Source of the DNA: Streptomyces toxytricini
GTDB lineage: Bacteria; Actinomycetota; Actinomycetes; Streptomycetales; Streptomycetaceae
Reading direction: 5' to 3'
Assembly: GCF_014649915.1 (NCBI RefSeq)
Contig: NZ_BMTY01000002.1
Span: 336,081-400,080 of the forward strand
DNA: 64,000 bases
Part shown: piece by piece, positions 36,243-43,990 of the stretch
How positions within the stretch are numbered: position 1 is the stretch's first letter
How the letters are laid out: every line of letters begins with the position of its first letter
The notes under the pieces: model-generated
Databases searched by the model: none
Told to the model about the DNA's origin: nothing
The model's input: the letters and a program-made list of their open reading frames with translations, nothing else
Position numbers and translations under genes: made by a program

Positions 36243-37541
36243 TCAGGAGGCCGCGGCGGCGGCCCGGGCGGGGACGACGACCACGTCGAGCCGCTCGTCC
36301 AGCTCGGCGGCGAGCCGCTCCACCCGGTCGATGTCCTCGGGGCCGCGGTAGGGCGCGGCCACCGCCAGCGAGCCGGCGATCTCGTACCAGCCCTCGGGGG
36401 CGCGCCGCAGCCGGTCGCCGGGCCGCGAGGCGGGGATGTACGAGCGGAAGTGCGGGGAGTGCGCGGCGTCGCCCGCGTTGTTGCGGACGAGGGTCCCCGT
36501 CCGGTAGGCGAACTTGATGCAGGCCGCGGCGCGCGGGACCGCGGCGCGCGGCACCTCCCCGTCCAGGACTGCGGCGAGGGCGTCCGCGTCGTCGCCGGCG
36601 AGCACGGCCTTCGCGTACAGGCGGACCGGGTCGATGCCGTGGACCTCCCGCAGGTTGCGGTAGTTCTGGCCGCCGCTCATGCGGGTGGCGAACTCGACGA
36701 CCCGGTAGCGGCCCGCGGAGTCCTGCCGGAACTCGGCGTTGAAGAGGCAGTGCCGCACCCCGAGGGCGGCGGTGATGCCCTCCGCGGCCGCGACCAGCTC
36801 CGGCTCCTCCTGCGGGGTGCGGAAGGGGAGGGTGTAGAAGTCCTCCTCGAAGTACGGGCCGGGCATCTGCATCTTGTTGGTGACGCCCACGAGGTGGAAG
36901 CGCCCGTCCAGGACCACCCCGTCGAGGGTGACCTCCTTGCCGGGCAGGAACTCCTCCAGCAGCGCGATCTCGGGCCCGTCGCTGGGGAAGTAGCCGCCCC
37001 ACTCCTCGGCGAGCCGGGCCACGTCGGCCAGGGCCCGCTCCAACTCGCCGCGGTCGCGGACCAGGCTGACGCCGATGCTGGCGGCGAGCGCGCTGGGCTT
37101 GACGATGAACGGGTACGTGAAGGCCTCGGCGGCGGCCAGGCCCGCCTCGACGCCGTCGACGGCCGCGAACCGCGGTGCGGGCAGGCCGTGTGCGGTGAGG
37201 AAGGCGCGCTGGAGCCGCTTGTCGCGGGAGATCGCGTCCGCCTCGGGGCGCGGCCAGCGGTGGCCGAGCAGCTCGTTGACGCGGGAGGTGACGGCGATGT
37301 CGCTGTCGTAGAAGGTGATCGCGGAGGCGATGCCGAGGCGGCGGGCGGCGGCCGCGCAGTGCTCGGCGAGCGCGGCGCCCTCCAGGTCCTCCGGGATCGG
37401 GACGACGCCGGCGAACCGGCCGTCGTCGGAGGCCTGCGCGACCGTGGTCGCGAGGTGGACCTCCAGGCCCATCCGCTCCAGCGTCTCGATGTGCTCGCGG
37501 TGCCACGCGTAGGTGTTCCGCATGATCAGCAGGATCTTCAC
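36243..37541 (-). CDS. ATP-grasp ligase, copy 1
   Basis: This 432-residue ATP-grasp protein is of the carboxylate-amine ligase type. An N-terminal Rossmann-like domain (KILLIMRNTYAWHREHIE) precedes the ATP-binding VKPSALAASIGVSLV near residue 150 and the Mg-binding EFATRMSGGQNYRN near residue 290. GTG start; its first 4 bp overlap the stop of the other ATP-grasp gene. Such enzymes make dipeptides or amides through acyl-phosphates without a carrier protein. Confidence 0.83.
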   Translation of the reverse strand: MKILLIMRNTYAWHREHIETLERMGLEVHLATTVAQASDDGRFAGVVPIPEDLEGAALAEHCAAAARRLGIASAITFYDSDIAVTSRVNELLGHRWPRPEADAISRDKRLQRAFLTAHGLPAPRFAAVDGVEAGLAAAEAFTYPFIVKPSALAASIGVSLVRDRGELERALADVARLAEEWGGYFPSDGPEIALLEEFLPGKEVTLDGVVLDGRFHLVGVTNKMQMPGPYFEEDFYTLPFRTPQEEPELVAAAEGITAALGVRHCLFNAEFRQDSAGRYRVVEFATRMSGGQNYRNLREVHGIDPVRLYAKAVLAGDDADALAAVLDGEVPRAAVPRAAACIKFAYRTGTLVRNNAGDAAHSPHFRSYIPASRPGDRLRRAPEGWYEIAGSLAVAAPYRGPEDIDRVERLAAELDERLDVVVVPARAAAAAS

Positions 37542-38815
37542 GCCGCCGCCCCCTCGCGCACGGCGCCGGCGGCGGCCACGGCGGTCTCGACGGCGACCTC
37601 CGAGGTGAGCCGCTCGGCCGCGGCGACGGCCGCGGCGGTGTCCGGCCCCGAGGCCAGGACCTGCCCGACCCGGTCCCAGTTGCCGCGCAGCGCGCCGACG
37701 GTGTCGCCGGGCCGTACGGCGACCTCGACGTCGATGGTGGTGTCGAGGGCGCGGGCCCGGTCGGCGCCGGTCACCGCGGTGACCGTGCCGGGCTCCGCCG
37801 ACAGGAAGCGCGTGGCGGCCGCGCAGCGGGCGGCCGGGCGGGCGGTGAGCGCCGGGACCAGGCGGAACTGCCAGGCGACGATCCACTCCTCCAGGTCGAT
37901 GCCGTAGGCGGTGTCCAGCAGGTCGAAGATCCGGTCTCCGCCCATCCGGTTGTGGCTCTCGATGACCTGCGGGCCTCCGGGCGCCAGCCGCAGCTCGGTG
38001 TGCGCGGCCCCGTCGGCGAGGCCGATCGCGTCCAGGAAGCGGACGACGGCCTCCTCGATGCGCTGCTCGTCGGCCGGCGCCAGCCGGGCCGGCAGGGCGT
38101 GGCCGAGCTCGACGAACCCGTCGCCGGTCAGCTTCTCCGTCACGGCGAGGACGATGTGCCGCCCGGCGAAGGAGAACGTCTCGACGCTGTACTCCGGCCC
38201 CGGGATGTACTGCTCGGCGATGAACCGGCCGATGGTGAAGAACGACCCCCACTGCAGGTCCGTACGGGCGCGCAGCGCCTCGACCCCGGCCCACGCGGCG
38301 GCCGCCTCGGCGGGCCCGTCGATCCGTACGACACCCAGGCTGGCGGTGGCGTCGGCCGGCTTCAACACGAACGGGTAGCCGTGCTCGGCGCCGAACGCGG
38401 CCAGCGCCTCCGGCCCGTCGACCTCCGCCGCGGCCACCGACAGGGCGCGGACCCCGGGGGAGTCGGAGGCGGCCAGGTGCCGGCGCATCGCGTGCTTGTC
38501 CCGCAGCCGTTCGGCGACCTCCTCGGTGGTGCCGCCGAGGCCGAGGTGGTCGCTGATCCGGGCCGCGGGCACCAGGCCCGGCTCGGTGATGGAGACGACG
38601 CGGGTGAACCCGTACGCCCGGTGCGCGGCCTCGACCAGCGGGCGGGTGGTCTCCCAGTCCGTGTAGTCGGCGATGATCACGGCCTCCGCGAGGCGGGCGG
38701 CCTCGGGCACGAACTGGTCCTTGTGCTGGATCAGCACGAAGCGGATGCCGAGTGCCGCCGCCTTGCGCAGCGTCTGTATCCGTCCGCCGACGACGAGAAG
38801 CTTGTGTTCGGTCAT
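37538..38815 (-). CDS. ATP-grasp ligase, copy 2 (first gene of the leftward operon)
   Basis: This 425-residue ATP-grasp protein has an N-terminal domain starting KLLVVGGRIQTLRKAAALG, ATP-binding VLKPADATASLGVVRI near residue 150, and Mg-binding VIESHNRMGGDRI near residue 278. It belongs to the L-amino-acid ligase group, which forms alpha-dipeptides or amides. Two non-identical ligases in tandem suggest at least two amide bonds, or ligation plus activation. Its promoter must lie in the 237-bp divergent region upstream, facing the MFS gene. Confidence 0.83.
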   Translation of the reverse strand: MTEHKLLVVGGRIQTLRKAAALGIRFVLIQHKDQFVPEAARLAEAVIIADYTDWETTRPLVEAAHRAYGFTRVVSITEPGLVPAARISDHLGLGGTTEEVAERLRDKHAMRRHLAASDSPGVRALSVAAAEVDGPEALAAFGAEHGYPFVLKPADATASLGVVRIDGPAEAAAAWAGVEALRARTDLQWGSFFTIGRFIAEQYIPGPEYSVETFSFAGRHIVLAVTEKLTGDGFVELGHALPARLAPADEQRIEEAVVRFLDAIGLADGAAHTELRLAPGGPQVIESHNRMGGDRIFDLLDTAYGIDLEEWIVAWQFRLVPALTARPAARCAAATRFLSAEPGTVTAVTGADRARALDTTIDVEVAVRPGDTVGALRGNWDRVGQVLASGPDTAAAVAAAERLTSEVAVETAVAAAGAVREGAAA

Positions 38816-39052
38816 GGCCGGAACACTGCCGGAGGAATTCCGCCCGGGGAACGCCCGGAGGCTGGCACAAGAATGCCCGGCACGAAAGACGCACCGGCCC
38901 GGCGGCGGGCGGGCTCCCCGCGAGGGGGCCAGGGCCCCGCAGGCACGAATGTGCCAGCCCGGTTCATGCCAGCCGATTCCCCTTCTCCCCGCCCTGACCT
39001 GCGGGTTCCATGGTGGGCACCACCTCATCCCCCGTTTGGGAAGGAGCCCCCC
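38816..39052. promoter_or_regulatory. Divergent promoter region with TGGCAC-type inverted repeats
   Basis: This 237-bp region separates the two halves of the locus. GGCTGGCACA (38860-38869) is inverted at TGTGCCAGCC (38950-38959), and a compact dyad GGCAC-GAAT-GTGCC sits at 38942-38955. A related ATGCCAGCC follows at about 38966, and GGCA-CAAGAA-TGCC overlaps the left arm. Repeated half-sites around both promoters look like operators for one regulator. No regulator gene is in the locus except the TrmB/LuxR-like gene at its left end. Confidence 0.5.
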
Positions 39053-40285
39053 ATGGCCGGCGAGGAACCCTTGCGCCGTCGATTGCGGAATCTGCCCGGC
39101 AGTGCCTGGGTCATCTTCTCCGGAATGTTCCTCATCAAATTCGGGAATTTCCTCAACGTATTCCTGGTGCTGTTCCTGGTCTCGCGCGGTTTCTCCGCGT
39201 TCCAGGCCGGCGTGGCGCTCGGCGTGGTCGGGGTCGGCGCCTTCGTCGGCAACGCGGTCGGCGGGACGGTCGCCGACCGGTTCGGCCGCCGCACCGCCAT
39301 CGCGGTGTCGATGTTCGGCAGCAGCGCCGCCACCGCCCTCGTGCCCCTCGCCGACGGGCTGCTCGAAACCACCGCACTGGTCGGCGTCGTCGGCGTCTTC
39401 GCCCAGCTGTACCGGCCCGCGGCCGGCGCCCTGCTCGTCGACGTGGTCCCCGAGGAGCAGCGGGTGACGGCCTTCGCCGTCCTGCGCCTCGCCATCAACG
39501 TCGGCATGGCCGTCGGACCGCTGGTCGGCGGCCTGCTCAGCGGGGCCTCGTACACGTACGTCTTCCTCGGCGACGCCCTGTTCTCCTTCGCCTTCGGCGT
39601 GCTCGCCCTGTGCACCCTGCCGGGCGGCCGCCCGCCGGTCCAGGACCCCGCGGAGGCGGCGGAGCGCGGGCGCGGCGGCTACCGGGCGGTCTTCGCCGAC
39701 CGGCCGTACCTGCTGTTCCTGGGGTCGATGGTCGCCGCCACGTTCGTCTACGGGCAGTCCACCGCGACCCTCCCGCTGCACGTCACCGACGCCGGCCACG
39801 ACAACAAGGCCTACGGCCTGCTGCTCGGCCTGAACGCCCTGCTCTGCGTGGTGATCGAGCTGCCGCTCACCCGGCACACCGAGCGCCGCACCCCCCGCCG
39901 GGTGATCGCCGCCGGCCTGCTCCTGCTCGGCCTCGGCATGGCCCTGACGGGCACGGTGCAGGCGGTGTGGCTGCTCGCGCTGACCGTCGTCGTCTGGACG
40001 GTCGCCGAGACGGTCTACACGCCGATCGCGAACGCCTACCCGGCCGAGTTCTCCCCCGCGCACCTGCGCGGCCGCTACCAGGGCGCCGAGGGCATCGCCC
40101 ACACCCTCGGCGGCGCGCTCGGCCCGGCCGTCGGCGGCCTCCTCTACGGCATCTCCGCCCCGCTGCACTGGGTGGTCTGCGGTGCCGTGGCCGCGCTGGG
40201 CGCCGGCCTCGCGCTGGCGGCGGTCCCCCCGGTCCGCGCCCCGAAGCGCGCCGTCCCGGCCGCCGAGCCGGCCCCCGCGGCCTGA
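39053..40285 (+). CDS. MFS transporter, probable product exporter
   Basis: This 410-residue membrane protein has about 12 helices and MFS signature A as GGTVADRFGRRT near residue 80. The second half has a related LPLTRHTERRTPRR loop. AAGGAG lies 7 nt before the ATG. It resembles drug-efflux MFS proteins of the DHA1 type. As the first gene of the rightward arm, sharing the divergent regulatory region with the biosynthetic operon, it most likely exports the product and gives self-resistance. Confidence 0.85.
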   Translation: MAGEEPLRRRLRNLPGSAWVIFSGMFLIKFGNFLNVFLVLFLVSRGFSAFQAGVALGVVGVGAFVGNAVGGTVADRFGRRTAIAVSMFGSSAATALVPLADGLLETTALVGVVGVFAQLYRPAAGALLVDVVPEEQRVTAFAVLRLAINVGMAVGPLVGGLLSGASYTYVFLGDALFSFAFGVLALCTLPGGRPPVQDPAEAAERGRGGYRAVFADRPYLLFLGSMVAATFVYGQSTATLPLHVTDAGHDNKAYGLLLGLNALLCVVIELPLTRHTERRTPRRVIAAGLLLLGLGMALTGTVQAVWLLALTVVVWTVAETVYTPIANAYPAEFSPAHLRGRYQGAEGIAHTLGGALGPAVGGLLYGISAPLHWVVCGAVAALGAGLALAAVPPVRAPKRAVPAAEPAPAA

Positions 40286-40336
40286 CCCCCCTCAACCCCT
40301 GCCCGCCGACCCGTCCCCCTTCAGGAAGGAACCCCG

Positions 40337-40945
40337 ATGAGCCCGCTCGCCGACACGGACGTGCACCGCATAGACATCCCCTCCGCCACCGAGGACCCCG
40401 CCGCGTACGTCGACGCCCTCCTCGCCGTCGCGGGAGACCGCGACCCCTTCGACGTCCTCGCGAAGACGCCCGTCTGGGCGGCCCGCCTCTTCGCCGACCT
40501 GCCCACCGAGCTCGCCGAGACCGTCCCCGAACCGGGCGAGTGGCCCGCCGCGTTCATCGTGGGCCACCTCTTCGACGTCGACGTCGTCTACGGCTTCCGC
40601 TGGCGCCTCGTCGCCACCGAGGACGACCCGGTCTACCCCGGCTACGACGAGCAGCTGTGGGCCCCGCTGCCCCGCCTGCCGTTCCGCCCGATGCTCGACG
40701 CCTGGACCGGGCTGCGCGCCTCGAACGTCGCACTCCTCGCCGCCCTGCCGCCCGCCGACTGGCAGCGGACGGGCCGCCACGGCGAGCAGGGCGGCGAAAC
40801 GATGGAGGTCATGATCCGCAAGGTCGTCGGCCACGACATCGCGCACATCAACCAGATCTACCGGGCCATCCGCCTCGTCCGGCAGGCCGCCGGCCTCGAC
40901 GTCGCCGAGCTCGACGCCACGTACGCCTCCCTCGGCCTGCGCTGA
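40337..40945 (+). CDS. DinB-superfamily protein
   Basis: This 202-residue four-helix-bundle protein has conserved His residues in FIVGHLFDVDVVYG near residue 75 and VVGHDIAHINQIYR near residue 165, placed to form the DinB metal-binding His triad. A good ribosome site (AGGAAGGA) precedes the ATG. DinB proteins include thiol-dependent transferases. In this locus it could catalyse a mycothiol- or metal-dependent step or protect against a reactive intermediate. The substrate is unknown. Confidence 0.78.
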   Translation: MSPLADTDVHRIDIPSATEDPAAYVDALLAVAGDRDPFDVLAKTPVWAARLFADLPTELAETVPEPGEWPAAFIVGHLFDVDVVYGFRWRLVATEDDPVYPGYDEQLWAPLPRLPFRPMLDAWTGLRASNVALLAALPPADWQRTGRHGEQGGETMEVMIRKVVGHDIAHINQIYRAIRLVRQAAGLDVAELDATYASLGLR

Positions 40946-40998
40946 CCCGCCCGTACCCCACCCCCTGTTCGTACCCCCCTCAGAAGGGACCCACCGCC

Positions 40999-41775
40999 AT
41001 GACCACCGCCCTCCGGACCCCCGTCCCGGACACCATCGCCGCCGTCGGCCCGGACCTGCGCGACGACCTGCGCGAGAAGCGCCACGCGCTGGTGTCTGCC
41101 GCCGACCTGACGCTCTCCCCGGAGCTCGCCGCCGCCTTCGGCGACCTCCAGGCGTCCTGGGGCCGGCTCACCCCGGACGTCCACTTCGGCGGCGGCGACC
41201 GCGCCGTCCGCACCCGCCGCTACAGCGACTTCGCGTTCACGCCAGCCACGGGCGAGCTGGTCCCGCTCGACCACGTCGCGTACTTCCAGAGCGAGGCCAT
41301 GAACGCCTTCGTCGGCGGCATCGAGCGGCACTTCGGCGACGTGGAGGAGTCGACGTACACCAACCCGCTGTTCCGGGCCCTGGTCCGCTACGACTTCGAC
41401 AACCTGCCCATCGAGGCCGAGTACCGCGACCGCGCCTGGGTGTGCCAGATCCACCAGATCCGCATCGAGATCAACCCGGGCCAGTACAACGAGCTCGTTC
41501 CCGAGGGCATCCACTCCGACGGCTACCCGTGGGCCGGCCTGCACCTCATCTCCCGCGTCGACGTCGAGGGCGGCCACAGCACCGTCTTCACCTGGGACGA
41601 GGAGCCCCTCGCCAAGGGCACGTTCCTCACCCCGCTCGACTCCCTCATCTTCGAGGACCGGGCGATGAAGCACCACGTGACCGGCCTGAGCGCGGGCGAG
41701 GACAAGGGCGGCTACCGCGACGTGCTCGCGATCTCCTTCTCCCTGCCGGGCTCCCCGTACGAGACGCTGGTCTGA
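40999..41775 (+). CDS. 2-oxoglutarate/Fe(II)-dependent dioxygenase
   Basis: This 258-residue protein resembles the 2OG-Fe dioxygenase group that hydroxylates free amino acids (for example isoleucine dioxygenase). The iron-binding HxD is in PEGIHSDGYPW near residue 172, and the distal His is in MKHHVTGLS near residue 224. QIHQIRIEINPG leads into the jelly-roll core. AGAAGGG lies upstream of the ATG. It likely hydroxylates or desaturates an amino acid unit of the product. Its stop overlaps the next ATG by 1 bp. Confidence 0.82.
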   Translation: MTTALRTPVPDTIAAVGPDLRDDLREKRHALVSAADLTLSPELAAAFGDLQASWGRLTPDVHFGGGDRAVRTRRYSDFAFTPATGELVPLDHVAYFQSEAMNAFVGGIERHFGDVEESTYTNPLFRALVRYDFDNLPIEAEYRDRAWVCQIHQIRIEINPGQYNELVPEGIHSDGYPWAGLHLISRVDVEGGHSTVFTWDEEPLAKGTFLTPLDSLIFEDRAMKHHVTGLSAGEDKGGYRDVLAISFSLPGSPYETLV

Positions 41776-42263
41776 TGCCGGCGGCAGCGCTGGCGCTCGA
41801 CGAGCCGTTCGACGTACTGGTCGCGCCGCCCCCGCCGGCGGCCCCCGCGGTCTCGGCCGAGATGGCCGCCGCCGACATCCCGCAGGTCATCGCGCTGCTG
41901 CGGGCAGCGCCGCAGGCCGCGTACTGCGAGTGGGAGGACGAGGCGCTCCTGGCGGGGCACCTGGCCCACTCGGCGGACCTGTGCCGCGTGGTGCGGACCC
42001 CGTCGGGCCGCGTCGTCGCCGCGCTGCTGGCCGGCTCCTTCGGGGTGCGCGGCAGCATCAGCCACGCGGTGGTCGACCCGGGCCACCGCCGGCTGGGGCT
42101 GGCGCGGGTGATGGCGGCGGACGCCCTGGAGGCCTTCCGGCGCCGCGGGGTGCGCCGGATCTTCCTCGCCGTCCTGGACGGCAACGAGGCGGCGACCGCC
42201 CTGTGGACCGGGGTGGGATTCCGGCCGGCCCTGGGGGAGAGGACGTTCGAGTGCGACCTGTAG
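41775..42263 (+). CDS. GNAT-family N-acyltransferase
   Basis: This 162-residue GNAT protein has the acyl-CoA-binding signature HAVVDPGHRRLGLARVM near residue 95 (R/Q-x-x-G-x-G/A type, here HRRLGLA). The C-terminal AVLDGNEAATALWTGVGF is the usual fold element. ATG overlaps the dioxygenase stop (TGATG). In context it may acylate a hydroxylamine, hydrazine or amine of the product, either as a biosynthetic step or for self-protection. Confidence 0.82.
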   Translation: MPAAALALDEPFDVLVAPPPPAAPAVSAEMAAADIPQVIALLRAAPQAAYCEWEDEALLAGHLAHSADLCRVVRTPSGRVVAALLAGSFGVRGSISHAVVDPGHRRLGLARVMAADALEAFRRRGVRRIFLAVLDGNEAATALWTGVGFRPALGERTFECDL

Positions 42264-43078
42264 CAGCCCCCGCCGCCCCCGCCGCCCCCGCCGCCCCCGC
42301 CGCCCCCGCCGCCCCGGCCGCCGTGCCCGCGCCGGCGTCCGCGCCGCGGGCGTGGGCGGCCGGGCTCGGGCAGGCCGTGCCCGTGATGCTCGGCTACGTG
42401 CCGGTGGCCTTCGCGTTCGGCGTCCTCGGGCACACCGCGGGCCTGCCCTGGTGGGCGTCGGCGGCGATGTCGGCGTTCGTCTACGGCGGCTCCTCGCAGT
42501 TCGCCGCCCTCCAGCTGCTGGCGGTCGGCGCCGCCCCGTACGCGGTCGTCCTGACGACCTTCGTCGTCAACCTGCGGCACCTGCTGCTGTCCGCGGCCAT
42601 CGCGCCGCGGCTGGCCGGCTGGCGGCGCCGGGAGCAGGCGCTGTTCGCGTACGAGCTGACCGACGAGGCCTTCGCCGTGCACTCCGCGCAGTGGGCGGAG
42701 CGCGCCGAACGCCCCAAGGCGGAGGTCTTCGCCTTCAACACCGCCGTCCACGGGTCGTGGGTGGCGGGCACGCTGGCGGGCGTCCTCGCCGGGGACCTGG
42801 TCACCGACGTGGAGGCGCTCGGCCTGGACTACGCGCTGCCCGCCATGTTCATGGCCCTGCTGGCGGCCGGCGTCGTCGCGGACCGGCGCGGGCTGGCCGT
42901 CGCCGTGCTGGCCGGCGGCCTCGCGGTGGGGCTGACCCTGCTCGGCCTGGAGTACTGGGCCGTCCTGGCGGCCGCGGCCCTCGCGGCCACCTTCGGCCTC
43001 GCCCTGACCCCCCGCGAGGAGCGCTCCCGCGCCCTCGGGGAGGGCGCCGCACCCGCGGAAGGAGGTGCGGGACGATGA
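42251..43078 (+). CDS. azlC: AzlC-family branched-chain amino acid exporter subunit
   Basis: This 275-residue protein begins at GTG and overlaps the GNAT stop by 13 bp. After a repetitive Ala/Pro N-terminus, the AzlC motif VPVMLGYVPVAFAFGVLG starts near residue 43; SAFVYGGSSQFAALQ and VVNLRHLLLSAAIAP follow. With AzlD it forms a two-component exporter for branched-chain amino acids or analogues. It may be part of the locus, giving amino-acid-like product export, or a flanking housekeeping pair. Confidence 0.88.
   Translation: MRPVAAPAAPAAPAAPAAPAAPAAVPAPASAPRAWAAGLGQAVPVMLGYVPVAFAFGVLGHTAGLPWWASAAMSAFVYGGSSQFAALQLLAVGAAPYAVVLTTFVVNLRHLLLSAAIAPRLAGWRRREQALFAYELTDEAFAVHSAQWAERAERPKAEVFAFNTAVHGSWVAGTLAGVLAGDLVTDVEALGLDYALPAMFMALLAAGVVADRRGLAVAVLAGGLAVGLTLLGLEYWAVLAAAALAATFGLALTPREERSRALGEGAAPAEGGAGR
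42266..42314 (+). repeat. 9-bp microsatellite in the azlC N-terminus
   Basis: About five tandem copies of the 9-bp unit gcccccgcc encode (APA)n at the start of AzlC. Slippage by one unit keeps the frame, so only the length of the N-terminal tail would vary. Confidence 0.8.
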
Positions 43079-43401
43079 GCGGCCCCGTACTCGCCCTCAC
43101 CATCGCCGGGATGGCGGCCGTCACCTTCGGCCCCCGGCTGCTCCCGACGCTGTTCCTTGCGGCGGCGTCCCTGCCCGGGCCGGTCGTGGTCTGGCTGCGG
43201 CAGGTGCCGCCGGCGGTGATCGCCGCGCTGCTCGCCCCGCCGCTGTTCGTGCCGGACGGCCGCCTGGACCTCGGGCCGGGGAACTTCGGGCTGTGGCTCG
43301 CGGTGCCGACGCTGCTGCTGGCCTGGCGGACGCGGAACTTCTACCTCACGATCGCGTTCGGCATCGGATCCCTGGCGCTGCTCCGCTTCCTGGCGGGCTG
43401 A
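43075..43401 (+). CDS. azlD: AzlD-domain protein
   Basis: This 108-residue protein has three to four membrane helices and matches AzlD: AVTFGPRLLPTLFLA near residue 15, VWLRQVPPAVIAALLAP in the middle, and LLAWRTRNFYLTIAFG near the end. It overlaps azlC by 4 bp (ATGA) with GGAGG upstream, which confirms the AzlC/AzlD pair. It is the last gene before the initiator tRNA. Confidence 0.9.
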   Translation: MSGPVLALTIAGMAAVTFGPRLLPTLFLAAASLPGPVVVWLRQVPPAVIAALLAPPLFVPDGRLDLGPGNFGLWLAVPTLLLAWRTRNFYLTIAFGIGSLALLRFLAG

Positions 43402-43544
43402 GGAGGTGCTTCCGGCACCGTCTTCGATTCGTTCGGCACGGCGCTGACCTGCACTTATAGCTGCATCGAGGGGGTCGCAGGGGCGCCCCGGGCGACAAAT
43501 GGGCGCAGGCCCCCGCTCCGATGGCGTAGGGTTGTTCCTACCGA

Positions 43545-43618
43545 CGCGGGGTGGAGCAGCTCGGTAGCTCGCTGGGCTCATAACCCAGAGGTCGCAGGTT
43601 CAAATCCTGTCCCCGCTA
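43545..43618 (+). tRNA. Initiator tRNA-fMet (CAT)
   Basis: The 74-nt cloverleaf has anticodon loop CTCATAA. Two initiator hallmarks are visible: three consecutive G-C pairs in the anticodon stem (CTGGG/CCCAG) and an unpaired first acceptor position (C1 opposite T72). CCA is not encoded. Confidence 0.95.
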
Positions 43619-43627
43619 CTCAGTACG

Positions 43628-43656
43628 AGGCCCGGCTTCCTATGGAAGCCGGGCCT
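43628..43656 (+). terminator. Terminator after tRNA-fMet
   Basis: A 13-bp perfect stem (43628-43640 with 43644-43656) with loop TAT lies 9 bp after the tRNA. Confidence 0.85.
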
Positions 43657-43990
43657 TCGTCGTTCCTCCATCCTCTCCGAGAGCCTCCGCCGTGACGGTG
43701 CGTGAGGGAGCGGCAGCGGGCCGCAAGCGTGGTGAGGATGCGTCAAGAGGCGCGCGTGGCCGAAGAGATGCGCAAGTCGAGGGCTGTATGCCCTTCTTGA
43801 GCGCCGGATGCCAGATTTGTCTGCCTCAAAACCGGCCGCTCCGGGCCCCCTTGGCCGGAATGATCAAGCGCAGCGGCTTGGAATCATTCCCCTGCGTCTA
43901 TTACCGTTCGATAACGCAGTGCGGTCGTCCCAGCCGTCGCAAGAGGCGGCGCCGTGTGCGTTCGACTGTCCCCCTGAGGAGTGTGCCCCG
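43657..43990 (+). promoter_or_regulatory. Upstream region and promoter of the M23 peptidase
   Basis: About 330 bp without a convincing gene. A promoter-like pair TTGGAA (43878-43883) and TACCGT (43902-43907) with 18-bp spacing would give a leader of about 75 nt ending at GAGGAG (43976-43981), 9 nt before the GTG start. I looked for the c-di-AMP (ydaO) riboswitch often found before Streptomyces wall hydrolases and did not recognise its conserved segments. Confidence 0.45.

Noticed and set aside
38860..38980. Sigma-54-type promoter because of TGGCAC
   Set aside because: Streptomyces lacks sigma-54, and the required -12 TTGC element at the right spacing is absent; the repeats look like operators.
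25047..43401. Hydroxamate siderophore cluster
   Set aside because: N-hydroxylases and a DABA aminotransferase fit, but there is no IucA/IucC synthetase, NRPS or siderophore uptake system, and the cupin, MetRS-like and DAO genes point to N-N chemistry. I keep it only as a weak alternative.
43657..43990. c-di-AMP (ydaO) riboswitch before the M23 peptidase
   Set aside because: Common before such genes in Streptomyces, but I could not find its conserved segments here.
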